Source: Stenotrophomonas sp. ISL-67 (lineage in GTDB: Bacteria > Pseudomonadota > Gammaproteobacteria > Xanthomonadales > Xanthomonadaceae). Taken from it: a stretch of 64,000 nt of DNA. Where the stretch lies: NCBI RefSeq assembly GCF_018612915.1, contig NZ_JAGGRL010000001.1, forward strand, positions 694,160-758,159, read 5' to 3'. Shown in pieces: positions 27,922 through 35,428 of this stretch. The notes beneath the pieces are model-generated. The model saw only the letters and a list, made by a program, of their open reading frames with translations. It did not search any database and was not told where the DNA came from. A program made the position numbers and the translations under genes. Within the stretch, counting starts at the first letter, position 1, and the number at the start of each line of letters is the position of its first letter.

Positions 27922-29238
27922 ATGATGGGTGGTGACAATAGAGAAGTGGGGGGTAGTCGCCGCGCTGGACGCCTGTCGGCATTGCTTTTGGCGCTTGCTT
28001 CCCCAGCTCTGACCTCCGCGTCTTCGCGGGATGCTTCGCAGTGGCTGCAAGCCGCCTCCGACGGCGACATCGCTGCCTTGGAAGTGGCGGTCTCCCAGCT
28101 TCCGTCCGACTGGGCCTTACTGGCGCAGGCGCGCATGGCCGCGGGCAACCTGGACGAAGCCACCGCCATAGCCCTGGCCGAACAGTTTTTGACACTGCGT
28201 GACGCAGCCGACTGCGATGCCGTGCAGGCACAGGCGGTAATTGCGGATGCGGCTTTTTCATCGGCTCACTACGCGAAGGCGTCCACTGCAGCGCAGATCC
28301 ACCACGCCCTGTTGGAGCGCTGCAACGGCGATGCCAGCGCAATGGAAGGGGCGGCGATGATCGAGGCCTTGGCCGGTCGACTGGCAGACGTTGCACCTCA
28401 GCAAACGGTGAGCTTCATACCCGCATCGACGCCGTATGCGCGTGACAAGGCAGGACTGCCGCGTTCGCAGGTGATGATCAATGGGCAGAAGCAGGAATCC
28501 GTGCTGGATACCGGCGCCAATCTCTCCGTCGTATCGGCCAGCACGGCCGAACGCCTGGGTTTGCGTCGACTCGGCGCGGCAAGTGTGGGTAGCTCCAGCC
28601 GCGCGCGAGTGCCTGTCGAGGTCGCGGTGGCTGACCGCTTGGCGATAGCTGGCTTGGTGCTTGAGCACGTACCGTTCCTGGTGGTTGAGGACGCGCAGCT
28701 TGAAATCCCCTTGCCTGGTGGCTACAGGATTGATGCGATCATTGGGTTCCCTGTTTTCCGGGCGATGGGGCGCGTGCGCTTCAATCACGACGGTACGCTG
28801 CTGCCGGAACTGGGCAATGGCGAGACGGAGCGCGGACCCAATCTGTTCCTGGCTGGGAGCGACTTGTTCGTGGATGCGCATGTGAACGGCATCCGTGTAC
28901 CTTTGCATCTTGATAGCGGCGGTAACAAATCCTTCTTGTCGCAATCATTCTCGGCCGCGCATCCGCAGCCACTCCAAGGACTGGAGAAGGCTCAGCAACG
29001 ACTGGCCGGCGCCGGCGGCGCTAGTGAACGTGACGTCGTCCTGTGGAGTCAAGCAAACGTTGCAGTGGGTGATCGCGCCATCGTGCTACCAGCGCTACCC
29101 GTGGTGATGCGGGATCCGGGGAAGGCACACGAGCGTGGTCAAGGCGTGCTTGGGAATGACGTGCTCAATGCCTTCGATCATTGGACGCTGGATCTGAAAA
29201 GCATGCGCCTGGAGTTGGGTGACCTGCTGAACCAATAA
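27922..29238 (+). CDS. Exported protein with two retropepsin-like aspartic protease domains
   Basis: 438 aa; the ATG at 27922 follows AAGGA. A basic start and hydrophobic stretch (RLSALLLALASPALTSASS) look like a signal peptide. After a helical region come two retropepsin-type folds: D196-T-G-A-N with IIGFPVF as the second conserved motif, and D331-S-G-G-N with VLGNDVL. Bacterial two-domain retropepsin-like proteins (Asp_protease_2 type) are usually periplasmic and of unknown substrate. The second site reads DSG, which is acceptable for catalysis. It is divergent from the DUF2975/HTH pair and shares its operator region. Confidence 0.75.
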   Translation: MMGGDNREVGGSRRAGRLSALLLALASPALTSASSRDASQWLQAASDGDIAALEVAVSQLPSDWALLAQARMAAGNLDEATAIALAEQFLTLRDAADCDAVQAQAVIADAAFSSAHYAKASTAAQIHHALLERCNGDASAMEGAAMIEALAGRLADVAPQQTVSFIPASTPYARDKAGLPRSQVMINGQKQESVLDTGANLSVVSASTAERLGLRRLGAASVGSSSRARVPVEVAVADRLAIAGLVLEHVPFLVVEDAQLEIPLPGGYRIDAIIGFPVFRAMGRVRFNHDGTLLPELGNGETERGPNLFLAGSDLFVDAHVNGIRVPLHLDSGGNKSFLSQSFSAAHPQPLQGLEKAQQRLAGAGGASERDVVLWSQANVAVGDRAIVLPALPVVMRDPGKAHERGQGVLGNDVLNAFDHWTLDLKSMRLELGDLLNQ

Positions 29239-29277
29239 CGTCCATGCATGTCGTCACGCCCCCAAGATGCTCGGCGC

Positions 29278-30180
29278 TCAGATCACCGTGTCGCTGTACG
29301 CGGCTTGTTCCTTCAGCCAGGTGATGACCGTCGATGCCCCACTGCGCACATTGCGGTGCAGTGGGAGCGCAATCCAGTAAGCCGCTCCGAGCACCACGAC
29401 GGCATCTTTAATCGGTCTTACGAGTGCGCCCGAGGCGATGTCATCGACTGCAAGCCGATGACGCGCCAGCGCGACGCCTTGGCCCTGCACAGCAGCCCGA
29501 AGCACGAGGTCCGAGGATGAGAAGCGGGAGCCGGCAGACACATCCAGCGACGCCGGGCCGTGTAGCTGCCGCCATGCCTCCCACGACGCATGCGGATCAC
29601 GATCATGCACCAGCCGCGTGCCGAGCAGGTCGGCCGGTTGCGTGGGCCGGCCGGAGGCTTCGAACAGCGCAGGACTCATGACCGGATACAGGATTTCGTC
29701 CATCAGCGGCTCGCACTTCACATCGGGCCAGGGCCCGCGGCCCATGCGGATCGCCAGGTCGATGTCACCGGTCTGCAGGTTATCGATCTTCTGGTCCACA
29801 ACCACCGACACTTCAAGATGGGGGTGTGCCTGCTCGAGCCGTGGCAGGCGCGGAAGCAACCAGCGCGCTGCAAAAGAAGGGGCGGTCGATATGGTGACCG
29901 AGCGCCCCGAGCGTGATTCCTGCACTGCGGTGACCGCGCGCTCGATATCGCGGAAGCTCGACATCGTGGCTCGGCCCAGCGCCTCTCCCTGCGGCGTGAA
30001 CGTGATACCCCGCCGGCCTGCGGCGTCGCTGATCAGCCGCACACCCAGCCAGGCTTCCAGCTCCGCGAGATGGCGGCTCACCGATGAGTGGACGATGCCG
30101 AGCTCGCGCGCGGCTGAGCGAATCCCGCCGTGGGCATACACGGTGGCGAACGCACGAAGTGCATTGAGGGGCATCTTCAT
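29278..30180 (-). CDS. LysR-family regulator (GcvA-like)
   Basis: 300 aa. It has an N-terminal winged HTH (LNALRAFATVYAHGGIRSAA, VHSSVSRHLAELEAWLG) and a GcvA-type effector domain (GDIDLAIRMGRGPWPDV). It is divergent from the glutathionyl-hydroquinone reductase/lysE pair starting at 30274 and probably regulates it. The 93-base gap has no obvious perfect dyad, though ATAATGGACTC and GATAATAGACC lie close together near 30179-30200. Confidence 0.88.
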   Translation of the reverse strand: MKMPLNALRAFATVYAHGGIRSAARELGIVHSSVSRHLAELEAWLGVRLISDAAGRRGITFTPQGEALGRATMSSFRDIERAVTAVQESRSGRSVTISTAPSFAARWLLPRLPRLEQAHPHLEVSVVVDQKIDNLQTGDIDLAIRMGRGPWPDVKCEPLMDEILYPVMSPALFEASGRPTQPADLLGTRLVHDRDPHASWEAWRQLHGPASLDVSAGSRFSSSDLVLRAAVQGQGVALARHRLAVDDIASGALVRPIKDAVVVLGAAYWIALPLHRNVRSGASTVITWLKEQAAYSDTVI

Positions 30181-30273
30181 AATGGACTCGATAATAGACC
30201 ATTAGTCGCGCTCCCGAGACCCGCCGGGCGGCACACAATGCCGCATCAGGTTCACGCCAACGCGGGGAAGAAC

Positions 30274-31302
30274 ATGGGAATGCTGGTCGATGGCCACTGG
30301 GTCGATGCCGATTCGACAATCGTCGACGATCGCTTTGTGAGACCGGACAGCGTGTTCTTCCAGGATCTGGGTGACATCGCAGAACGGCTGCGCACGCAAC
30401 CGGGTCGCTACTGGCTCATTGCTTCGTCCAGTTGCCCGTGGTCGCATCGCACCCTGCTGGTGCGTGCGCTCAAGCGCCTGGAGCATGCCGTGCCGGTGCA
30501 GATTGCGGGCGGCGAGCGGACGCAGGGCTACGCGGTCGCCGGCGGTGCCCCATGGGCCGTCCCGGGGTCCGCCTCGCGGATCCGGCACCTGCACGAGCTC
30601 TATCGCTTGTCGGCGCCCGGTTACACCGGCCGGGCAACAGTGCCGGTGCTCTGGGACAGCCATGCCTGCCGGATCGTCAGCAACGAATCGGCCCATATCA
30701 TCCGCGCTCTCGATGCGGCCGATGCGGAGGTCGCAGCCGCCTTCACGCTTACTCCGCCCGCATTCCGCGACCGGATCGATGCCCTCAACGCCGATCTTCA
30801 GGCCGGGCTGCTCAACGCCGTCTATCGCGCCGGTTTCGCACAACGACAGGATGCCTACGACGAGGCAGTTGAGAGCGTTTTCGCCACGCTCGGCCAATTG
30901 GAACGGCGCCTTGCGAACGCACGCTATCTGTTTGGTCTGATCATCACCGAGACGGACTGGCGACTGTTCCCGACGCTGGTCCGGTTCGACGCCGTCTATC
31001 ACGGCCACTTCAAATGCGCACGTCGGCGACTGATTGACTATCCGCACCTTTGGGCCTACGCGAGAGACCTGTACTCGTGGCGCGGTGTCGCGGCCACGGT
31101 CGATCTGGACGCGATCCGCGAGGGGTACTACCGGCACGACCGAAACCTCAACCCGTTCGGCATCGTCGCCGTAGCACCCGACGCGGACTGGTCGGCCGCA
31201 CACGGTCGCGAGCGCTTCGGGCCAGTACGGGTGGCGCTTGCCTCGGGACAGGAGGTTGAGATCGATCCTGTGACGCTTCAACGTGGAGAGCCAGGCCGAT
31301 GA
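30274..31302 (+). CDS. Glutathionyl-hydroquinone reductase (Xi-class GST family)
   Basis: 342 aa from the ATG at 30274, chosen because GGGGAAG lies just upstream; an in-frame ATG at 30238 lacks one. The active-site cysteine lies in SSSCPWSHR (Cys54), the signature of Xi-class enzymes such as YqjG/PcpF that reduce glutathionyl-hydroquinones. Later motifs include PVLWD, IVSNESAHII and the helical C-terminal domain (LFGLIITETDWRLFPTLVRF). It overlaps lysE by ATGA, so the two form an operon under the divergent LysR. Confidence 0.85.
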   Translation: MGMLVDGHWVDADSTIVDDRFVRPDSVFFQDLGDIAERLRTQPGRYWLIASSSCPWSHRTLLVRALKRLEHAVPVQIAGGERTQGYAVAGGAPWAVPGSASRIRHLHELYRLSAPGYTGRATVPVLWDSHACRIVSNESAHIIRALDAADAEVAAAFTLTPPAFRDRIDALNADLQAGLLNAVYRAGFAQRQDAYDEAVESVFATLGQLERRLANARYLFGLIITETDWRLFPTLVRFDAVYHGHFKCARRRLIDYPHLWAYARDLYSWRGVAATVDLDAIREGYYRHDRNLNPFGIVAVAPDADWSAAHGRERFGPVRVALASGQEVEIDPVTLQRGEPGR

Positions 31303-31925
31303 GCGCTCTCTTGATCGGTGCAGGTCTTATCGCCGTCGCCACCATCACGCCTGGTCCCAACAATCTGCTGGTCATGCGCATCGCCGCGCGATCCGGGTTC
31401 ATGAGCGCGTTGCCAACGATGGCCGGCGTCGTCGCCGGTGGGTTGGCCATGTGGGCGCTGGTGATGGCCGGAGCCAACACCGCATTCCAAGCCGAGCCGC
31501 GCCTATACGCCGTAATCACCATCGCCGGCGGGGCGTACCTGTGCTGGATGGGCGCCCGCCTGGTCGTGGAAACGTTCGCCCCATCAGGCAGGCCCCAGCC
31601 CGCGCGGACCAGTGTCCGGCCCAGCAGCGCCGTGGCGCTGTTCGGCTTCCAGTTTCTCAATCCGAAAAGCTGGGTGCTGGTGCTGACTGTGACCGCTGCC
31701 GCAGGAAACGGCGCCGAACCCCTCCAGACAACTCTCATGCTGGCCGCGCTGTTTACGGCGATCCCCGCACTTTGCTTGGCGCTCTGGTGCGCGATGGGCA
31801 TCCTGATGATGCGCTACCTGGACACACCAGCGGCGCGCAACTGGATCGATCGGGTGATGGGCGCGCTTCTCTTCGCATCGGCACTGTTGCTCGTGCTCGT
31901 TCCGGTCGACATGCCGCATCCGTAA
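31299..31925 (+). CDS. LysE/RhtB-family exporter
   Basis: 208 aa inner-membrane protein of about six segments. The family motif near the start, GLIAVATITPGPNNLLVMRI, is intact, as is the loop with GFQFLNPKSWVLVLT. These proteins export amino acids or related small molecules; the substrate here is not predictable. The start overlaps the upstream gene stop (ATGA). It is followed directly, in the same frame, by a broken flavin reductase fragment. Confidence 0.87.
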   Translation: MSALLIGAGLIAVATITPGPNNLLVMRIAARSGFMSALPTMAGVVAGGLAMWALVMAGANTAFQAEPRLYAVITIAGGAYLCWMGARLVVETFAPSGRPQPARTSVRPSSAVALFGFQFLNPKSWVLVLTVTAAAGNGAEPLQTTLMLAALFTAIPALCLALWCAMGILMMRYLDTPAARNWIDRVMGALLFASALLLVLVPVDMPHP

Positions 31926-31937
31926 TCGCAATCCCAG

Positions 31938-32040
31938 TCGTTGCCCGGGGTGCTCAAGAACACGATCGATTAGGTGTCCCGGGCCGCGCCCGACGACGTG
32001 CTGGCTGGAAAGCCGGTCGCCATCATGGGGGCGACATCCG
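31938..32040 (+). pseudogene. Remnant of an NAD(P)H-dependent FMN reductase gene
   Basis: Conceptual translation after the lysE stop reads LPGVLKNTID, a TAG stop, then VSRAAPDDVLAGKPVAIMGA. This matches the conserved core of SsuE/ChrR-type FMN reductases (PGVLKNAIDW...GKPVA), with the Trp codon TGG changed to TAG. Both the N- and C-terminal parts are missing; the fragment ends at the ssrA terminator. It shows deletion at the island/ssrA junction. Confidence 0.7.
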
Positions 32041-32060
32041 GCTTTTCCAAACGACAGGCA

Positions 32061-32087
32061 ATAAAAAACCCCTGATAAATCAGGGGT
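32061..32087 (-). terminator. ssrA terminator
   Basis: ACCCCTGA and TCAGGGGT make an 8-bp stem with a 4-base loop. On the minus strand it is followed by a run of six T, directly after the ssrA 3' end. Confidence 0.85.
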
Positions 32088-32092
32088 CTAAA

Positions 32093-32485
32093 TGGTGGAG
32101 GTGGGCGGAATTGAACCGCCGTCCGAAGGCACTCCATCCCCAGTTCTACATGCTTAGCTCACCGTTTGGTGTCGTCCTGTGGCAGTACGGTGTGCGAAAC
32201 GCACCCCAGGATCAGCCTGCTTCAAGTTAAGTCGTGACTGACAGGCAGCCATCACAACCGATTCCGTGATAATGACCCTACACCGACGAGCATGGACACA
32301 AGTGGGTTCGGGGCTCCGCCTAAGTCGGCAGAAGGTAACTCAAACAGCTTTTAGGCTGCGAGAGCGACCGGAGCGTAGTTGTCGTCGTTGGCAACTAGAA
32401 GTTTGCTGCTGGATTAACGAGGAAAGCTGCCCCCTCGGCATGCACCAAGTGACTTCACAACCCCCGTCGAAACCAATGCACCCCC
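32093..32485 (-). ncRNA. ssrA: Transfer-messenger RNA (tmRNA)
   Basis: 393 nt including an encoded CCA. The 5' end GGGGGTG pairs with CACCTCC before ACCA at the 3' end, giving the tRNA-like acceptor stem with one G-U pair. The 5' part continues GCATTGGTTTCGACGGGGG, typical of tmRNA, and the 3' T-arm reads GGCGGTTCAATTCCGCC. The tag reading frame at 32392-32351 encodes ANDDNYAPVALAA then TAA. With SmpB, encoded nearby at 33192, it rescues stalled ribosomes. Its 3' end is the duplicated sequence found at 19241. Confidence 0.95.
32100..32118. repeat. att-like site in the ssrA 3' end (proximal)
   Basis: GGTGGGCGGAATTGAACCG covers part of the T-arm and acceptor of ssrA. It is repeated exactly at 19241-19259 in the same orientation. 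Confidence 0.75.
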
Positions 32486-32507
32486 GGTTTCTTCAAGAAC
32501 TGCAAGG

Positions 32508-32525
32508 CGTCTGGCGAACCAGACG
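32508..32525. promoter_or_regulatory. Perfect palindrome overlapping the expected ssrA -35 region
   Basis: CGTCTGG-CGAA-CCAGACG has 7-bp arms and lies 23-40 bases upstream of the tmRNA 5' end. On the minus strand the loop is TTCG. It may be a protein site or simply structure. Confidence 0.4.
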
Positions 32526-32596
32526 TTACTTGATAGGGCCGATCCTACTCCGATTCAGCTGAACAGTCACCTGGAAGCTTTACGGCCCTGTCCGAC

Positions 32597-32953
32597 TTAC
32601 CTGCCTTCACGCTGGCGCCTGCTGTCGGCCTGGTGCTTGGCGCGGACCTTGCGGTCGTGGTTCTGGGCGTTGCGCTGGGTCATGGCCTGCTTGCGGGCTT
32701 CGGGCTCGGCGCGGGCCATCAGGGCTTCGATCCGGGCAACCAGGCGACGGTGCTCGAGCGTGTCGTAGCTCTGGTTTTCCGAGGCTTCGCGCTTGGCGTT
32801 GCGCTGCACGTAGGTCAGCACCTTGAGCAGGGCGGCCGGGTCCATCGCCCGGGTGAGCTCGCCGAAGATGGTTTCATAGGCGGCGATGTCGGCCTGGAGC
32901 GTGGTGGTGGGGTCCGCGCTGGGGGCGGTGTCCTGGGGGATTTCTTCGGTCAC
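32597..32953 (-). CDS. Small charged hypothetical protein
   Basis: 118 aa from a GTG at 32953 with GGAG 7 bases upstream. It is helical and highly charged, with an acidic start (MTEEIPQDTAPSADP) and a strongly basic tail (KVRAKHQADSRRQREGR), suggesting RNA, DNA or ribosome contact, but no family is recognised. It lies downstream of smpB on the same strand, separated by 238 bases of repeats. Confidence 0.65.
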   Translation of the reverse strand: MTEEIPQDTAPSADPTTTLQADIAAYETIFGELTRAMDPAALLKVLTYVQRNAKREASENQSYDTLEHRRLVARIEALMARAEPEARKQAMTQRNAQNHDRKVRAKHQADSRRQREGR

Positions 32954-32985
32954 GCAATGCTCCGGATGGGGTGGGCGGGTAGGGC

Positions 32986-33008
32986 AGCCGGGCAGCGCCC
33001 GGCTCTAC
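32986..33008. repeat. SMAG palindrome
   Basis: AGCCGGGC and GCCCGGCT pair around AGC and are followed by CTAC (GTAG on the minus strand). Confidence 0.8.
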
Positions 33009-33195
33009 GGGATGGGTGTCATGATGCGGCAGATCATGGGCGCATGGCGATGCGTCAGGCGGAATGGCGCCCATGCGGTGCATCGGCGCGGCAGGGCCTG
33101 GCTCTACGGATGGTTGTCATGATGCGGAAAGTCACGGGCGCATGGCGATGCGCCAGGCGGAACGGCGCCCGCCTGGGGCCTTGGCGCGGCTCTAC
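33001..33195. repeat. Tandem duplication of a ~90-100 bp unit between smpB and the next gene
   Basis: Units start with GGCTCTACG at 33001, 33100 and 33188 (99 and 88 bp spacing). The first two share TGTCATGATGCGG and GGGCGCATGGCGATGCG in the same order. Each contains GGGCGC and GCGCCC, able to pair. The third start is the degenerate SMAG end that also contains the smpB stop. Confidence 0.7.
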
Positions 33196-33695
33196 GCGTC
33201 GCGGTTGTGGCGGCGCATGGTGCGCTGCTTTTCGCGGGCCCAGTCGCGGTCCTTTTCGGCGTCGCGCTTGTCGTGGGTCTGCTTGCCCTTGGCCAGCGCC
33301 ACTTCCAGCTTGATCTTGTTCTTGCTCCAGTACATCGCGATGGGAACGATGGTGTAGCCGTCACGCTCGACCTTGCCGACCAGCTTGTCGATCTCGCTGC
33401 GGTGGAGCAGCAGCTTGCGCTCGCGGCGGTCGTTGGCGACCACGTGGGTGGAGGCCTGGATCAACGGGGTGATCTGGGCGCCGATCAGGAAGATCTCGCC
33501 GCTCTTGACGTAGGCGTAGGCGTCGATGATGTTGCCGCGCCCGGCGCGGATCGACTTCACTTCCCAGCCCTGCAGGGCCAGGCCGGCCTCGAAACGGTCC
33601 TCGAGGGTGTATTCGTGGCGGGCACGCTTGTTGAGCGCGATGGTTTTGTTGGCCGTCGCGTTCTTTGCTTTATCCTTGCCGCTGTTCTTGCTCAT
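33192..33695 (-). CDS. smpB: SsrA-binding protein SmpB
   Basis: 167 aa from the ATG at 33695. It has the SmpB oligonucleotide-binding barrel (LEDRFEAGLALQGWEVKSIR, GRGNIIDAYAYVKSGEIFLI) and the conserved basic C-terminal tail (KGKQTHDKRDAEKDRDWARE) that probes the mRNA channel. It binds tmRNA and delivers it to stalled ribosomes; ssrA lies about 700 bases away. The N-terminal KNSGKDKAKNATANK is a short lysine-rich extension. The UAG stop falls in the GTAG of a degenerate SMAG repeat. Divergent from ratA. Confidence 0.95.
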   Translation of the reverse strand: MSKNSGKDKAKNATANKTIALNKRARHEYTLEDRFEAGLALQGWEVKSIRAGRGNIIDAYAYVKSGEIFLIGAQITPLIQASTHVVANDRRERKLLLHRSEIDKLVGKVERDGYTIVPIAMYWSKNKIKLEVALAKGKQTHDKRDAEKDRDWAREKQRTMRRHNRDA

Positions 33696-33751
33696 TTCCG
33701 TATTGTCTCCGATTCGGGCCTCCGTGGTCGATTCGCCAGCCAAGCCTTCGC

Positions 33752-34180
33752 ATGCCAACTATCCAACGTAGTGCCCTGGTTGAACATTCGGCTGCCCGCA
33801 TGTTCGACCTGGTCAATGATATTGATGCCTACCCGCGCCGCTTCCGGTGGTGCTCGGCCGCGCAGATCCTGGAATCCGGGCCGGACCGGCTGGTGGCCCG
33901 ACTGGATCTGGGGTTGGGGTCGTTTTCGACCTGGTTCATGACCGAAAACACCCTCCAGCGCCCGCACCACATCGACATGCAGCTGCGCGATGGTCCCTTC
34001 AAGCGCCTGCACGGCCGCTGGGAATTCCATGCGCTGGCCGAGGACGCCTGCAAGGTCAGCCTCACGCTGGAGTTCGAACCCAGCTCACGCCTGCTCGGGC
34101 CGGCGCTGGCGCTGGGCTTCCAGGGCCTGGCCGACCGCATGGTCAATGACTTCGTCCGCGTCGCCGACGAGCAGGACTGA
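33752..34180 (+). CDS. ratA: RatA/COQ10-family START-like protein
   Basis: 142 aa. It begins MPTIQRSALVEHSAARMFDL and contains VNDIDAYPRRFRWCSAAQIL and LTLEFEPSSRLLGPALALGF, the polyketide-cyclase/START-like fold of the RatA and Coq10 family. In E. coli RatA was described as a ribosome-association toxin; the Coq10 side binds ubiquinone. Which role applies is open. It is followed after 3 bases by rnfH, the usual two-gene arrangement beside smpB. Confidence 0.85.
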   Translation: MPTIQRSALVEHSAARMFDLVNDIDAYPRRFRWCSAAQILESGPDRLVARLDLGLGSFSTWFMTENTLQRPHHIDMQLRDGPFKRLHGRWEFHALAEDACKVSLTLEFEPSSRLLGPALALGFQGLADRMVNDFVRVADEQD

Positions 34181-34183
34181 GCC

Positions 34184-34441
34184 GTGATCCGGGTGGAGGT
34201 GGTGCTGGCCTGGCCCGACCGGGCCGAGGCGCGCCAGCTGGAACTGGCCGACGGCGCCACCGTGGCCGCCGCAGTGGCGGCGGCCGCGATCGACGGCAGC
34301 GAGCATTGTCCGGCGGTTGCGGTGCATGGGGTGCTGGCGAAGCTGGAACAGATGTTGCTCGATGGGGACAGGGTGGAGCTGCTGCGGCCGCTGCTGGCCG
34401 ACCCGAAGGACAACCGGCGCAAGCGGGCTGGGGTGAGGTAG
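34184..34441 (+). CDS. rnfH: RnfH-family ubiquitin-fold protein
   Basis: 85 aa from a GTG three bases after the ratA stop. It has a beta-grasp ubiquitin-like pattern (IRVEVVLAWPDRAEARQLEL, DGDRVELLRPLLADPKDNRR) characteristic of RnfH/UPF0125. Its function is unsettled; it may pair with RatA. Its UAG stop is part of the GTAG of the SMAG repeat that follows. Confidence 0.87.
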   Translation: MIRVEVVLAWPDRAEARQLELADGATVAAAVAAAAIDGSEHCPAVAVHGVLAKLEQMLLDGDRVELLRPLLADPKDNRRKRAGVR

Positions 34442-34460
34442 AGCCGGGCTCTGCCCGGCT
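34438..34460. repeat. SMAG palindrome between convergent rnfH and bamE
   Basis: GTAG followed by AGCCGGGC and GCCCGGCT around TCT. It may serve as a bidirectional terminator-like hairpin for the two converging genes. Confidence 0.8.
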
Positions 34461-34475
34461 GCCCCGATTCCCTGA

Positions 34476-34871
34476 TCAGCGGCCGCGCTGCTTCTTCTTG
34501 TCCTTGGCCAGGTTGCGGCCGAACTGGCGCACCTGGTCCCGGGCCAGCTGGGCATCGTTGTTGGGGAAGTAGTCGCCTTCCCAACGGGTCACCTGGTCGT
34601 TCTCGAAGAACACCACGAAGTTCTTCACTTCGGTGCGGCCGAGGCGGTCCAGCCGCTGGCTGGCGGTGTAATCCCAGCGCTGGGCGTGGAACGGGTCGTC
34701 GATGGAGGGGGTGCCGAGCAGCGCGTTGACCTGCTGCTTGCTCTGGCCTACCTGCAGCTGACCGACGGACTGCTCCCGGATCAGGTTGCCCTGGTAGATG
34801 GGTTGCTTATAGATGATGCCGCAGCCCGTGGTGGACAGGGCAACGGCGGCGACCAGCAGGAGATTGCGCAT
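34476..34871 (-). CDS. bamE: Outer-membrane assembly lipoprotein BamE
   Basis: 131 aa. A lipoprotein signal ends in STTGC (Cys17), followed by the BamE hallmark IYKQPIYQGN, then QVGQSKQQVNALLGTPSIDD (SmpA/OmlA fold) and FFENDQVTRWEGDYFP. It is a subunit of the BAM complex that inserts beta-barrel proteins. It is divergent from fur, as in related gammaproteobacteria, with 103 bases between them. Confidence 0.93.
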   Translation of the reverse strand: MRNLLLVAAVALSTTGCGIIYKQPIYQGNLIREQSVGQLQVGQSKQQVNALLGTPSIDDPFHAQRWDYTASQRLDRLGRTEVKNFVVFFENDQVTRWEGDYFPNNDAQLARDQVRQFGRNLAKDKKKQRGR

Positions 34872-34974
34872 CGGGAATGGCGGTTGGGGAAATCCAGTCG
34901 ATGATACACTCCGAACGTGTCGCCGCGACCCGATCCGAGGCAGCTGGCGCTAAATCGCCAATGAACGGAGACCT

Positions 34975-35391
34975 ATGGAAACCCACGACCTGCGTAAAGT
35001 TGGCCTGAAGGTGACCCATCCGCGTATGCGGATCCTTGCCCTGCTCGAGCAGCGCAACGCCCAGCACCATCAGCACCACATGACGGCTGAGGACATCTAC
35101 CGCCAGCTCCTGGAGCACGGTGACGAGATCGGCTTGGCCACGGTATACCGGGTCCTGACCCAGTTCGAGGCCGCCGGCCTGGTGCTGAAGCACAACTTCG
35201 AGGGCGGCCAGGCCGTTTACGAACTGGACCGGGGCGGCCACCACGACCACATGGTCGATGTCGACTCTGGAAAGATCATCGAGTTCGAAAGCCACGAGAT
35301 CGAAGAACTCCAGCGCAAGATCGCCACCGATCACGGCTACGAACTGGAAGAGCACTCGCTGGTGCTCTACGTGCGCAAAAAGCGCAAGTAG
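34975..35391 (+). CDS. fur: Ferric uptake regulator Fur
   Basis: 138 aa; the ATG follows ACGGAGACC. It has a winged helix (RKVGLKVTHPRMRILALLEQ, GLATVYRVLTQFEAAGL) and a metal-binding dimer domain (GGHHDHMVDVDSGKIIEFES). The histidine/glutamate regulatory site is intact. The CxxC pair found in E. coli Fur is absent (MVDVDSG in that place), and the whole protein has no cysteine. It represses iron-uptake genes when bound to Fe2+. It ends at a strong terminator shared with the convergent hydrolase gene. Confidence 0.95.
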   Translation: METHDLRKVGLKVTHPRMRILALLEQRNAQHHQHHMTAEDIYRQLLEHGDEIGLATVYRVLTQFEAAGLVLKHNFEGGQAVYELDRGGHHDHMVDVDSGKIIEFESHEIEELQRKIATDHGYELEEHSLVLYVRKKRK

Positions 35392-35403
35392 ACCTTTAAG
35401 GAG

Positions 35404-35428
35404 AACCCGGGCCGCGCCCGGGTTTTTT
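35404..35428 (+). terminator. fur terminator
   Basis: AACCCGGGC and GCCCGGGTT form a 9-bp stem with a 3-base loop, followed by a T-run. The T-run overlaps the stop codon of the convergent hydrolase gene. Confidence 0.9.

Larger units (their letters stand above)
19241..32118. mobile_element. Probable remnant of an element integrated at ssrA (integrase lost)
   Basis: About 12.9 kb is bounded by a 19-bp direct repeat of the ssrA 3' end. The intact ssrA lies at the right boundary with its body outside the segment, as expected for tmRNA-targeting elements. The cargo is accessory: an autotransporter, regulators, a retropepsin-like protein, a quinone reductase, lysE and a truncated reductase fragment. 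No integrase, excisionase or phage gene is present, so it is either decayed or a patchwork that used the same site repeatedly. The boundaries are seen directly; mobility is inferred. Confidence 0.55.

Noticed and set aside
19241..32118. Prophage
   Set aside because: Despite att-like ends, no structural, lysis, replication or integrase genes are present.
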